Source: Fistulifera solaris
Taxonomy: Eukaryota; Bacillariophyta; Bacillariophyceae; Naviculales; Stauroneidaceae
DNA length: 64,000 nt
NCBI GenBank assembly: GCA_030295235.1
Contig: AP026172.1
Location: forward strand, 558,001-622,000
Direction of reading: 5' to 3'
Within the stretch, counting starts at the first letter, position 1, and every line of letters starts with the position of its first letter. The position numbers were made by a program, and so were the translations under genes. The notes beneath the pieces are model-generated. The model had not been told where the DNA came from. It worked only from the letters and a program-made list of their open reading frames with translations, and made no database searches. Of the stretch, positions 22,125-33,764 are shown piece by piece.

Positions 22125-23873
22125 TTATTCAAAGTCAAGCACTTTTCGTGGTGGAGATTCGGATGCATCACCCAAAGCAACCACAACCACACTCATGTTA
22201 TCACGGGAGCCCAAGCTGAGACATTCCTGCAATAGTTTATCGGCAGCATCGACAAGGGCTACCTTGGACTGCTTTGCTTCAGTCGTCATGGTCTGTAAAA
22301 CAAAGTCACCTACTTGTTGGGGAGACATGACATCCCAGATACCATCACAGGCTACAACCATAAATAAGTCATGCTTAGATCGCTGCCGTATCACCACGTC
22401 CGGAACCGCCACTACCGCTTGCTGATCGGCGGGCAGATCTTTGTTGGTTTTGTATTCAAAATCACCAAAGGCTCGTGATGTCGCCAACAAATTTTCTTTC
22501 GATAATGCTACTTTGTACAATGTATGAACGGTTCCGTCTTCCTCGTACTTTTCTTCCACGACCGAGAGACCCGCGGCTTCAATTCTGGCTTGTTCGCTTG
22601 GCAGATTCGGTTTGTGATCCTGCGTCAAAGAAATCACTCTCATTCGTTCGTGCAAAGCAAGTGCGGCCATTTCTGGAATCGGTTTATCAGAACTTTCTTC
22701 TTCGGGCACACCCTTTTGAATGAGAATGCAACGACTATCCCCAACGTTCGCCACCACGATATGGTCCGGGGTGAGAAACGCAATCGATGCGGTCGAACCA
22801 CCCAATCGCGACGTTTTTTTCAAATCGGCATCGATTTCCAGGCACGTATTCTTCCACCAGTCTTCGGTAATGGCATCCATTGTCACACGTTTTTGCAGCT
22901 GTTCCGCCACAAATTTCGATACCTTTCCTCCATCGCCGTGACCATCACAAACCGCCGCCAACAGGACTCCATCCCCATACGCCTTGGTGACAATCGCATC
23001 TTCCATGGTAATACGATGACCCGGCATATCAGCCCAGGCGGCCATCAATGGCGTCGCCACGGTCACACGCAATCGCTGGGGCTGGGGAGATCCCAAAATG
23101 GAAAGATCGTTGGGTTTATAAAGCGAACGCGCCAATTTCCGGGCCGATGGTTCGGGACTCAACAATGCACTCCCGTACGCCGTCCGTAAATTCAAATCGA
23201 GCGGTGGTGTCGGATAGAGCGGCCGTAATAGCTCTAACACGCCGGCACTGCCCTTTTCGGCACAGATGTGCAAGGCCGTCCGCCCCAAAAAAGTCCCGTT
23301 GTTGCAATTGGAGTTCGACGGGTCCTAGTTCCAACAATAGTTGCGCCGCCAAAAGATTGTCGGAAAGCGCCGCCGCCATGAGTGGCGTAAAACCATCGGG
23401 TGGATAATTCATGTTGTACGCGCGTGTTTCGGTAAACAAATCGGGATTGTTTTCGAGCAACGACGTAATACGGATTTTGCTCTTTTCCCGCTTGTCTTTG
23501 GCTTTTTCCGTCTTGGCTTCGGTATTGTTGGTACAAAATTCGAGTACTTTCTTGGCGTTTTTGGTGCCATCACTGGCTTCTCCTAATTTGGATGCAGTTG
23601 TTTTGGCGCATTCGAGCACCAGTTGTTCGATGTGTCGTAATTGGTCGTCATGGACGGTGGGATGTTTCGTCCGTGGAGTTTGCGTGGCTTTTGACAGTTT
23701 TCACACACTATAGAAGACGGGAAAGCCGAAGCAGGCGGTACTTTTGTTGTTTTTGTGTTGGGAGCCACGACGGAAAAGATTGTTTGCTCCAGCTCTTCGG
23801 GTTTGGGTTTGTAATTCTTATCCGGAGCCACAAATTGCCCTAAACCTCGTTCAAACCATTTGCCGGCAAACAT
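22125..23873 (-). CDS. PP2C-type protein phosphatase with N-terminal ankyrin repeats
   Basis: The C-terminal half is a complete PPM/PP2C Ser/Thr phosphatase: MEDAIV, AVCDGHGDGGKVSKFV, ANVGDSRC, LTQDHKPN, SRAFGDFEYK, VVACDGIWDV and SRDNMSVV all hold the metal-binding Asp residues in the usual order. Before it lie ankyrin repeats (GFTPLMAAALSDNLLAAQLL, FFGRTALHICAEKG). The N-terminus has a short CENCQK motif. The start chosen is ATG 23873 (MFAGKWFERGLGQF); an upstream in-frame extension reaches 23981. Two one-base shifts, one missing in a C run near 23660 and one extra in a G4 run near 23284-23287 (C on the plus strand), divide it into three frames. Together they restore 582 residues. Ankyrin-PP2C fusions are found in protists; the substrate is unknown. 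Confidence 0.88.
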
Positions 23874-24293
23874 TTTCAACAAGTCTCTTTTACTAAATAT
23901 GAAAATGGGTGTATGGGGAATGCTGAAGGTGTTGATAGGTAAATATAGCTTCCACAGATGATTCGTTCGTTTCAATGACAATGAGGGCTCATCATCGCGA
24001 GATGCGAGATGCCAGATGCCATATCGAGCGTGTCTGTACGGTTCTGCATTTTGCTCGGCCGGGATCGAGGATGGACGGCGGACGGACGTCGGTCTTGGTG
24101 GATGATGAAGAACTGTTACGTAGTACTTGCATAGACGCTGTTTTGTTGTTTTTTGCTGTTGTGCAGAGGATTAGATTTCTTTTCAACCATAGTATCAGAC
24201 GTGTGCCACACAATCGCAAAGCCTGCCAGAGTGACGCTTTCTCACATATTGAAAAGAAATCATTGGTGAAAAAAAGAAGCCATCGGAACGACG
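23874..24293. promoter_or_regulatory. divergent promoter region of PP2C and R3H genes
   Basis: 420 bp between two divergent start codons. It includes a purine/pyrimidine-rich stretch but no recognised site and no convincing gene. Confidence 0.4.
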
Positions 24294-25489
24294 ATGACCC
24301 ACGGAGATACGAATAACCTCGAAGGTCTTAGCCTTTTCATGGGAGGATTGACAGTTGATACTTTACGACGATCGTCACCCTTACATCCTTCTAGGACATT
24401 GCGGATTAGTGAAGTCGAAGCGCAAGCTTCCACCACAGTTATTTTGGATACCAGTCGACGACCTCGATCGAATCCGCGGGTGCGGACTCCGATGCGATAC
24501 GAATCGCCCTTGGATCCCGACGAGTTTCGACGACGTCCAGAGGAAGATAACCGAATGGGTCTTTCGGCGGGGCATCCGGTAGGTGCGATGACGAATCGAG
24601 TACGTATATTCCGTGTTATTCGTAAAGCATGATCCTATGGGGGGGGCGTCTTTTCTGATGTTGTTCATGTACTCTCAAGTTGCAGATTCCGGAAGAACGA
24701 CCGGCAAAATCACGTAAACAGGGACCTTCTCATCGCAAAATAAGACGATGGAACAACGACAAATTTCATCGTATAGCACACGAGTTAAAAGGGACGAAAG
24801 CGGCCGATGTTTTGATGCAAGGAGAAGCCGAGCACAGATATCGCACCATTTTGGATCCCGAATTGCACCAATCCAAACAATTGACTCGGTACGTATTCTA
24901 TCTCGCACGCTGACACAGTGGAGAGTGTATGGGACCTCAATTCAATGTTTCTATGAGTAGATTCTTGCAGGACAAAACTTTACAAAATGTCCGTGATCGT
25001 TTCTTTGAAGGAGAATTCGCGACAATGCGTGTGCCGCAGAAAGTTCATCCCACACCGGCAGATTCTCCCAAGCAATGGATGAAACGGATTGATAGTCGCT
25101 TGCGACCGATTATTATTAAAGCCTGTAGCAACTCGTATCCGGCTACTTGTGTTGTACGGGTCTTGGAAGAGTTCTTGGTGGAGCAATACTATGACACGCC
25201 GTCCAAGCCATTGCCGCTGGATTGGTGGCATGACTTGTTGGTAAAAGCCCCGGAATTGGCACAAGTGAACGATAAAAGGGTAGTGGAATTTAGTTTTCCC
25301 GTCGATTCCTCACAAGGAGGCTTTCATCGATTATTGTTGCATGCTGTGGCACAATTTCATGGACTCCATGTCGTCTCCCGATTGATTCCGAATCAAGCGC
25401 GTTTTCTATCCGTCTCGGGGTACATAGATGCGGAAGGTCCCGTGTTTTCCTTACTGGATCACCTAGAGAGATGTGATGTGTCCTCTTAA
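24294..25489 (+). CDS. R3H-domain protein (R3HDM4-like)
   Basis: Three exons. Exon 1 is 24294-24599 (MTHGDTNNLEGL...). Intron 24600-24685 (GTACGT...TTGCAG) joins in phase 0 to exon 2 (IPEERPAKSRKQ) from 24686 to about 24892. Exon 3 starts at 24971 after a TTCTTGCAG acceptor. Exons 2 and 3 carry basic helical sequence like the R3H-associated N-terminal domain (RYRTILDPELHQSKQLTR), and a C-terminal R3H-like nucleic-acid-binding fold (SSQGGFHRLLLHAVAQFHGL, with the R/H cluster) ends near 25400. R3H domains bind single-stranded nucleic acids. The exact end of exon 2 is uncertain; a donor at 24893 preserves frame. The R3HDM4 match is from overall layout and is moderately sure. Confidence 0.7.
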
Positions 25490-25558
25490 ATGAGGGCCAC
25501 GAGTCGCTATAATACTTGTGCTTTAATTTATTAATGATTATTTGTGGACATCTCGAAA

Positions 25559-27477
25559 CTATGATGAATTGTTGACTTTTTGTGACTCGTTCAAAAAGTC
25601 AAAGGTCATATCACCAATGGCTTGAGCAATGTTTCGGGCGGCATAGGGAACACCTTTGATCTTGGCTGACCGACTCAGTTGCTCCAGTTTGGTGGGATCG
25701 GTAAGCCACATGCAAACTTCTTCCGCAATAGCCATGGGATCCGAGTCACTGCAATAAGCGCCAAAGCCTCCCTCGACCACATACTCCACATTTCCTTCCT
25801 CTTGGCCCGGTAAAAATGAAGTAAGCATGATCGGGAGTGAAAGGGCAGCAGCTTCGGAAATCGTTCCTGGGCCCGCTTTTGATACTAATATGTCAGCCGC
25901 CACCATGTATTCGGCAATGTTGGATACAAAGCCTACTCCCAAAACGTGCACTGATCCAGCATTCTCCGTGTCATTCTTACTATTAACATCCACGGGTACA
26001 GCTTCTTCCTCTGTCTGACTTTCGGAAACATCACCCGACACTTCCACTGGGTCTCTCTTGTCGTCCGTGGTAGCTTTATCGCCATTCAACGATGTCAAGT
26101 AAGTACCTCCCATGGAAAGACTTCCTTGACTCAGCATGCGTCGTATCGAGCCTGTCACACCACTGGTTTCTATGCATCCCGGCGAAGGAATCACACTTTG
26201 GGGGCCGCAAACATCCATACTCAAAAATCGGTTGGTTAACCCCATCCGTTGCTTGGCCGCTTGCCAACGATTCAACACGTGTTTCCAGTCTCGTTCGGCA
26301 AATTCTTTCCGTAACTTTTCGTTGCGACCGCAAATTACCACAATTAACGCGTCAATACCCTGTGAAACAAGCTCCACGTACATGGCGTCGACAATGTGGG
26401 AAAGAGAACCGACTCCTTCACCACCACCCATGACCAATATGGTTGGTTTATCAATCACTGGTAATTCGAGTTGTTGGCGCACTGTTTGCTGGTATGCTTT
26501 TCCTTCCGGTGACATGCGATCTCCCAAATTTTCGGACTGCACGGCAAAGTCATGTCGAATGGGCAAACCCGCTAGTACAATCTTCTCCTCGGGTACTTTG
26601 CCTCGGGACATGGCTAACTGCTTCACTTGCTCGGATCCTACAAACATTTTGTCCACACCATTCGCGAACCAGAGACAATGTGCGGAACCCAAGTCGGTCA
26701 CCACGGTAAACATGGGCAACTTCTTGCCTAATTCTTTGGTGATTTTGCTGCACGACAAGACCGGAACATTTGTCATTAACGGATGGACACTGATGACCAC
26801 ATCGGGATCGTAACTTTTGATTGATTTGCGAACAGCTTTCTCACACATTAACTTTAAATGGGCATCGGCAAGCATTTCAAAGGCCCGACTGTTCGATACA
26901 TTATACACTAACTTCCACTGAGACGGGTGGGCACTCAAGTGCTTGTACCCTTTCACCAGGGAGTTGTACGGCGGAACTCCGTCTTTCTCCACAATATCTA
27001 AGAGGTCGTAGGTCGATCCCGGGAAAAGGAGTTGAAATTGCTTAGCCAGAGATTCCGCGCTGGCACGATGACCCCCACCAGTATCACTCGATAGGAAAAG
27101 AATCTTCAGACCTCGTGTTTGTTTTGACGATAACAATTCATCCATTTTAACAGTATCCTCCACGCAAATTTGCTTCAAATGAAAAGGTTAGCGAGAGAAT
27201 AAGATGCACAGAGGCCGGCCACAAAAAAAAGAGACACTCGTCGATAATTTTCGTTTCCGCTTTTTTTTGTCATCGAATCTCCTGCGTACGAATACGAATG
27301 TTGCTAAATAATTCGCACAACATTCGCAACTGAAACAATGAGAAAACAACACCATTTCGTAGCACTTACCGCCATGTTATGTTGTTGATGATTCGTAATG
27401 TCACGATTCCTTGGTGAATGGATTGCTTCAATGGCTGTCATGCTGAAGGATGTGGTTGGTTTCGTTTTGGGCAACAT
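25559..27477 (-). CDS. MGD: monogalactosyldiacylglycerol synthase
   Basis: This enzyme transfers galactose from UDP-galactose to diacylglycerol to make MGDG, the main plastid lipid. The GT28-family N-terminal domain shows ILFLSSDTGGGHRASAESLA (about 27103-27044) and the C-terminal nucleotide domain shows ILVMGGGEGVGSL and KAGPGTISEAAAL (about 25873-25835). A non-conserved Ser/Thr/Asp-rich insertion of about 70 residues (about 26170-25940) separates the conserved C-terminal blocks. The main exon runs 27172-25559. A GTAAGT donor at 27369 and an acceptor at 27173 join it in phase 0 to a short exon 27477-27370 (MLPKTKPTTSFSMTA...), giving about 573 residues. If that exon is untranslated, translation would start at MDELLSSK near 27145. 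No classic ASAF leader is visible. Confidence 0.9.
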
Positions 27478-27836
27478 GGAAGAGAAAAGGCGGATGAAGA
27501 AAGCGCAAGGCGATGATGATGTAACGCAGTAACGCACTTTTGAAACGTCTATGTAATCAAACTAGTCGGCCTTACCGGCGTTTTACTATGCGATTATATC
27601 TAGCATGAAATTCTTTCTTTTGTACAAAACCGTTAAAAATATTGAGTGCCGCTGCAGTACAATACAAGTTCATACAGGGAGCAGACAACAGGCTCAAAAC
27701 GGCTAGGTTTATTATTTCCTAATGAGGTTATTGATACAACTACGAGCAATAATTAAGCAACATTGTAGACTTGATTCTACGTTACAATTCAATGTTAGAG
27801 ACAATAATGCGAAATACGTAGCCATTTGACGTATTC
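27478..27836. other. intergenic, no gene seen
   Basis: AT-rich gap between two minus-strand genes, holding the MGD promoter and the 3' flank of the acidic-repeat membrane protein. Confidence 0.4.
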
Positions 27837-29212
27837 TCAAAGCTCGACAGTATCGGGTAAGTATCCTTGCTTGGATGATTTTCTCCTAGGCTGATTCAGC
27901 TCGCGTTGACTTTTGAGAAACAGCTTGCGTTCTCGGTCATTCACAATGATATCTTCGGGATTCACGGTTAACATTTCCGGATACGTCTCGCTAACATAAA
28001 CGTGTTGAATATCATACGGCGAGCCGGGTTGCTCGGCATCCGAAAAGTCATCGTCCGTAATCACTTCGGCACTAAATGTACGATCACGGTAAGCGCTGCG
28101 CCTTTCCTGATATTCACTGTTAGACGAGCGGGGTGATATCGTCTTCGCGCCTTCCGTTAAACTCGCATCATCCAAAGCGCCTCTGCCTTTCGAAGTGGAA
28201 CTCTTAGGACGTCGAGTTACGACGAAAAACTTTCGAAGAATACAGTAACCCAAGCCAATTATAAAGCAAATAATCACCGCAATGGCAATCAGGAAAATGC
28301 CAATATCTTTTATCCCACTGGAAGGCAAGACATCGGATTCGGGTGCGGTGATATCAGAAACAGTACCCTCATTGTCAGGCTGCTGCTCTGTATCGGTTTC
28401 GTCTGGCGGTACGTCTGTGCCCGATTCGTCTGGCTGTTCCTCTGTATCCGTTTCATCTGGCTGCTCTTCTGTATCAGTCTTCCCAGGCTGCTCCTCCGCA
28501 TCAGTCTCAGATGGGAAAACTACCTCATTTGAGCCAAACTCAATAGTGTTACTGTGAATGAGCGGGAGAACAGTGTCCTTGATGGCAGTGAAATTGATGG
28601 AAGGGATCGTCTCCGCAAAGTACAAGACAGTGGATCCCATCATACGAAAGCAATTTGTACTTGTCGGGTTACTCTGACAATTCACACTCAATATGGTCGG
28701 GTGCGAGGCGGAACCAACACCCCACAGTCCATCCAGACTTTGCGTTAGTTTTCGGCTACCGTTTAAGAACTTGTCACACACACCGCTCTCGAGCAGGAGC
28801 GACTGTCGCAAAAAACGGATCAGTTTTGTTTGAATTGATCGAGACTCCAGTATAGGATCACTAGTTGTTGTGAGCTCAAAATATACGTCACAACAAAACT
28901 GTTGCGTGTTCCGTAAACATCATCTTTCAAAGCAATCTGACAGGCTTTCGCCAATGAAGGGCCACGATCCGTATCCGCAGTCGTATTTTCATCATTTGCA
29001 GGCATTATTGCTGTCGTTGGAGCAGATATTGGGGAGGCTACCGGTGTAGGGAAGATATTTGTTGAAGTGGGAGCTCCGTCATTTTGTTGCTCAGCTGGAA
29101 TAGACGAGTTCGTTTGAAGGGCGCGGCGAGAAGGCGCAATTTTATCAATCGCGTGCTCGGATGAATGCACCGTGGATAGAAAGCACAGGGATAGAATGAA
29201 TGATCTCATCAT
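27837..29212 (-). CDS. single-pass membrane protein with acidic TDTEEQPDE repeats
   Basis: ATG at 29212 starts a signal peptide (MMRSFILSLCFLSTVHSSEH). A Ser/Thr/Pro-rich linker leads to a moderately conserved-looking extracellular part (about 28960-28550) with several Cys. An acidic repeat tract follows, then one transmembrane helix (IGIFLIAIAVIICFIIGLGY, about 28308-28249) and a basic/Ser-rich cytosolic tail with acidic patches. One missing base in a T run near 28888-28891 (A run on plus) splits it; restored length is about 458 residues. This is the layout of a type I surface protein, widespread as lineage-specific genes in diatoms. I do not recognise a family. Confidence 0.65.
28373..28512 (-). 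repeat. in-frame acidic minisatellite (TDTEEQPDE units)
   Basis: About five imperfect 27-30-bp units encode TDTEEQPDE and variants (TDAEEQPGK, SGTDVPPDE, TDTEQQPDN) just outside the membrane helix of the gene at 27837-29212. Unit number is likely to vary between strains. Confidence 0.75.
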
Positions 29213-30002
29213 GGTTGATGATCGCGTGTCAATGATGTTGTAAATGTTGACGCTCGATGAGGAAGTCGTGATTATTGTGTGATCCCAACTCGATGAGGCA
29301 CTAGAGAAGTGACAAATACGATGAGTGCAGGTCCTGCAAAACGAAGAAGCAGTTGCACCTTCTTCTACTATCACATTCGCCTCTTACTGGGTTGTTATTG
29401 TTGGCAAGGGATGCGACGAAGTGTCATTATTCTTTCGAGGATCCTCACAAAATTTCGTTCGGCGGTCCTGTTCTGAAAAATCTTCGGAGCTCTTTCCAAG
29501 GTTTCATCCATTTTCTAAGTAAAACACAAGTTTGGCCGGCACGAGCCGTTCAACAAGCCGTTGGAGCTTAACTGTGGAGCTAAGTGCTCCCGGCGCGCCA
29601 TAGGAAACCGCAACCGCCCTGTCGTGAGCGTGAGTGCTGCGCATTTCACTTTCAAAAGTCTGTTGAGTCACGAGATGTCGTGGATCGTTTTGCAGTTGCG
29701 TTCGCGTGCTTCGAAAGCGGCAGCCAACCAAAAAAGCTTGTGCACTTGTGCACTTATCCACTATCGCCTAGAGTGTCTGCGCTGCTCAGTTGTTTCTACG
29801 TCATTCCGTCACCCCGCACCAACGCCAATCAAATTTTTCTCCCGTCGCTCCAAGATCTCCCGAAGAAAAACGAAAAGCGAACGTTTGCGAGAGAGATCGG
29901 ATCCAACAGGAAATTACAAAGAACGACGCGCTTTTAGTTCGACGTAATACATCATACAACTACCTTGCTTAACACATAATCATCAACAATAAAGCAACAA
30001 TC
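29213..30002. promoter_or_regulatory. divergent region upstream of argininosuccinate synthase
   Basis: About 790 bp between divergent genes. Several short open frames (for example 29561-29947) are unremarkable. The last 60 bp before ATG 30003 are A/C/T-rich, as diatom 5' UTRs often are. Confidence 0.4.
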
Positions 30003-31256
30003 ATGACTGCAAGCAAACCCAAAGTTCTCCTCGCTTACTCGGGCGGTCTCGATACGTCGGTAATCCTCAAGTGGCTCAGCGAGAAAGGATACGACGTCGT
30101 CGCGTTTTGCGCGAATGTCGGCCAGCATGAAGAAGACTTCTCAGCGATCCAAGCCAAGGCTGTTTCTTGCGGTGCCAGCAAGTGTATTGTCTCGGATCTT
30201 CGCAAGGACTTTGTAGACAACTATGTCTTTGAAGCCATCAAGACGAACGCCATTTACGAAGGCCGTTATTTGCTAGGAACGTCCATCGCTCGCCCCTGCA
30301 TTGCCAAGGAGATGATCCGCATCGCAAACGAAGAAGGGTGCTCGTACATTGCTCACGGTGCTACTGGAAAGGGAAACGATCAAGTTCGCTTCGAAATGTG
30401 CTGCCAGGCTTTGAGTCCGACCATTCAGTGCGTCGCTCCTTGGCGCGATGCCGAGTTCATTGAGTCCTTCAAGGGACGCAGTGATTTGCTCGCGTATTGC
30501 ACAAAGCACAGCATTCCTGTGGATGCCAAGCCTAAAGCCAATTACTCGATCGACGAGAACCTTTTCCACACATCGTACGAATCGGGTATGCTCGAAGACG
30601 CCATGTGTGGACCAGATGAGAGCATGTTCAAGATGACCACGTCGCCCAAGACTGCTCCGGATGCTGGAGAAATTGTCGAAATCGAATTTGTGCAAGGAAT
30701 TCCCACTAAAATTACCAACAAGACCGATGGCACTGAAATTACGGACTCTCTTGAATTGTTCTTGTACTGCAACAAGATTGCAGGAAAGCATGGTGTAGGC
30801 CGCATTGATATTGTCGAAAACCGATTTGTCGGTATCAAGAGTCGGGGTGTCTACGAAACACCCGGAGGGACATTGCTTCGTGCGGCTCACATGGACCTGG
30901 AAGGGATCACCATGGACCGCGAAGTCAAGCGCATCACCGAAGGACTTTCGGCCGAATTCGCTCGCCTTTGTTACAACGGTTTCTGGTTCGCTCCCGAAAT
31001 GGAATTGATCCGTCACTCCATCACGTTCTCACAGCGCGATGTGACTGGTTTGGTCAAACTCGAATTGTACAAGGGAAATGTTACGGTGATGGGCCGATCT
31101 TCGCCCAAGGCGTTGTACAATGCGGACTTGGCTAGTATGGACCAAGAAGGCGGTGGTGAGGCCTTCGACTACAATCCGGCGGATGCCAATGGTTTTATCC
31201 GCATCAATGCCGTTCGTCTCAAGACTTATGCAGCTCTTCGCGCCAAGGATGCTTAA
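30003..31256 (+). CDS. ASS1: argininosuccinate synthase
   Basis: This enzyme joins citrulline and aspartate, using ATP, to make argininosuccinate, in arginine synthesis and the diatom urea cycle. It is a complete, uninterrupted 417-residue protein of normal family length. The PP-motif ATP site LLAYSGGLDTSVILKWL is at residues 9-25, followed by family blocks YLLGTSIARP, AHGATGKGNDQVRFE and ARLCYNGFWFAPE. There is no obvious transit peptide (MTASKPKV), so I expect a cytosolic enzyme or one with an internal signal. No introns. Confidence 0.96.
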   Translation: MTASKPKVLLAYSGGLDTSVILKWLSEKGYDVVAFCANVGQHEEDFSAIQAKAVSCGASKCIVSDLRKDFVDNYVFEAIKTNAIYEGRYLLGTSIARPCIAKEMIRIANEEGCSYIAHGATGKGNDQVRFEMCCQALSPTIQCVAPWRDAEFIESFKGRSDLLAYCTKHSIPVDAKPKANYSIDENLFHTSYESGMLEDAMCGPDESMFKMTTSPKTAPDAGEIVEIEFVQGIPTKITNKTDGTEITDSLELFLYCNKIAGKHGVGRIDIVENRFVGIKSRGVYETPGGTLLRAAHMDLEGITMDREVKRITEGLSAEFARLCYNGFWFAPEMELIRHSITFSQRDVTGLVKLELYKGNVTVMGRSSPKALYNADLASMDQEGGGEAFDYNPADANGFIRINAVRLKTYAALRAKDA

Positions 31257-31369
31257 TTGAATGTTTAGTTTAGAACTGTCTATCCATCTATTTGCATTTT
31301 CTCACTGTCCAGTGCCTTTACCTATCTTTCTGTAAAAAATTGTGTCGATTCTATTTCCAACGAGAGTCC

Positions 31370-33147
31370 TCAAGTCAGCTGCGTATTTGGGGTAACAAAA
31401 TCAACATCTTCATCGTCGATGGTAAAGTTTTCCGAATCATCTGTTGGGAGGGCTATATGCCCATTCCTTCTCTGGCCTTCATCAGCGTCACCGCCGTAAC
31501 ACACTGGCTCTTCGACCATTATGCCATCCATTTCGGCTCTCCCCGGAGCGCCCACTTTGCGCTGTAGACTCAAAGGGACCCAATGTGCAAAATACAGATA
31601 AGTAAGAAGACCGCCCAATGCCATGCCAAAGGAAACCAATAACAAGAAACCTCCAAACGCACTGCGCGACGACACCAATATGGCGGTCGCTTGTGTCACA
31701 GCTGGGGTAAATTCCACGGGAATGGCATACAACCTTTCGCAGTTTCGCGTTTTCACGTCGTAATACATGGCTTCCAACAATTTTGTGGTGTCACAAATTT
31801 CTTGCCCACTCGGGCACCCTTTCATTTGATCGGTGATGACCTTGCCATCGTAGACCATTCGAAAGCCAAAATCAGATGTATACAAGGCTGGGTCCTTGCG
31901 GCCATCGAGATTGATCTCATGAATTTCAATGACCAGCATACTGGCATAAGTGGGCCATTGTTCGTCAAACATATCCATACTCGCCAAAATGGCCATGATC
32001 GTCGTGTCATGACCGGAAAACAACGCGAATGGCGGCACGTACGTTTCTCCTCCGCTCTCCACAAAGGTTTGTATGTTTTCCATGATTTCGGCACGTAAGG
32101 GTCCCGAAACCAGCTTGCTGTATTCCGCAAAGTCAAACGTCGCCAACATAGATTTTTGTTGGACGTAAAAACGCAATAGGCGAGAAAACATACTGTTTTC
32201 GCTATTCTCATCGCCTTCGTAGTCGTTGATTTTCGGATGTAGTTCACGATCGGAACAGATAGTCGTCAGAAGACAATCGGAGATATCTCCCGTACTTCCG
32301 AGTACTTCTTGTTGAAATTGACGCAGTTCGTTTGCATCATCAGATTCATTGAAAATCCGAAATTCACGCGTCCGGTAAAATCGTTCTCGGAATTCAGCCA
32401 ATCGGGGACACAAAGCGTCATGATCGCCTACAATATCACGTGTATAATCGGCAGTATGGATTATCAAACCACCAGTTTTCTCCAATTCGTTTCCCAACAT
32501 GGCCTGTAACAACAATTGTCCCGATTGTAAGGTTCTTTGTTCATCGTCCGATCGGAAATAGACGGCTTTGTCCAAAGAACCCCCCAATGGAAGATGCAAG
32601 TTTTTAGGGAAGACTCCTCCAAATAAGCACGTCGCAAATGTAATCCATTGGTGAGTTGTTGCTGCATCCCTTGTTCCAGCAATTGTCCGATTTGACAGGT
32701 CCCCGGCAAGAAGTTGGATAAATTGTATTGCGGAAATTGCAAAGCATCGTACACTTGTTCAAAGGTCAATAATTCACCGTCCGTAGCCCTATCGGCCGCC
32801 AAATACGTACTGGGAGGACACGTCCAGGGTTCTGCGCCATATCCCTCCCAGCAGCTGGCATTGTGCACGGGCGTCCGCGCACCATGCCGCATAATAACGG
32901 TGACATGCTGTAAACGACTTTCTCCGTGCGCTGCTGTAGTGAGTGGCGGAATTGTACGATTTTTCATTTGTTCCGTTGTCGAACATTGCGGTGGATAGTG
33001 TGAATAGCGTTGATACCACGATTCGGCATTCGCACTAAAGACGACTTGCGCCTGTGCGGGTGTGTTGCGTAAAAGAAGAAGAAGAAGCAGCAGCACCACC
33101 ACGGTGCTTTGTATGATGCGGCTGTTGCCGCTCTTCCATTGTTGCAT
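31370..33147 (-). CDS. secreted or membrane-anchored histidine acid phosphatase
   Basis: Histidine-phosphatase clade 2 enzyme. ATG at 33147 opens a signal peptide (a run of nine consecutive Leu within VVVLLLLLLLLLRNTPAQAQ). The catalytic phosphohistidine motif VIMRHGARTP lies at about 32905-32876, the downstream VYFRSDDEQRTLQSGQ at about 32564-32517, and the proton-donor motif FSGHDTT at about 32019-31999. A C-terminal helix (GGFLLLVSFGMALGGLLTYLY) and a short acidic tail anchor it, so the enzyme probably faces the outside or a vacuole. A missing base in the T5 run at 32600-32604 splits the gene just before the second motif; restored length is about 592 residues. It lies head to head with a second phosphatase gene. 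Confidence 0.9.
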
Positions 33148-33764
33148 CTTTGTGATATACAAGCGATTGCAACTCAATTCGGTGGAAGAGAGGCTATTGT
33201 CCTTTACTCTTCGTTTTGAGGCTAAAAGCGTATAGAGAGAAATGAAATAAATGTTGTGCATTTCTTCGCCAGTGTGTTTTTGATTTTGCGCTCGCCCACG
33301 TCCCAGTCCCACATCATTCCGTGAGATTGCGTCACGAATAATCAGTCCCACCCTGCTGTCACGAGTGAGAACGAGCATGAAACATGAACCGTGTACTCCA
33401 TTAGCGTTGATGCTATCTACGGAATAAGCAAGATCACAAAGATGAAGATTCTCACAAACGAAAGGATCGAATCTTCGCCATCCATTCATCCAGCATACAA
33501 AGTAGATAGAAAGGTTGTAGTGTCGGATTGCTGTCTAAAATAGCTAGAACTTCTGGCGTATAGTGTCCTCTCGATGGAACGCGACGGACACTCGTGAAAG
33601 CTGTGAATAGTGAATATCGAAGATTCAAATTCATTCGTTTGAGAAAATAATGTAGTGTCATAATTTCGACGATCCTTTGGATCGGCACACAAAAAAGATC
33701 AGAAAGCATTTTTAGGCTTCATTTTTGTGACTGTTCCGATCATCCTTTGATTGACTCTTTGACC
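33148..33764. promoter_or_regulatory. shared upstream region of two divergent phosphatase genes
   Basis: 617 bp separate the start codons of the acid phosphatase (minus) and the phytase-like phosphatase (plus). A common phosphate-responsive control region is an inference from gene identity. I did not find a perfect GNATATNC element by eye. Confidence 0.45.

Noticed and set aside
29561-29972. Three overlapping open frames upstream of argininosuccinate synthase
   Set aside because: Arg/Ser-rich chance frames in the 5' flank, with no motif.
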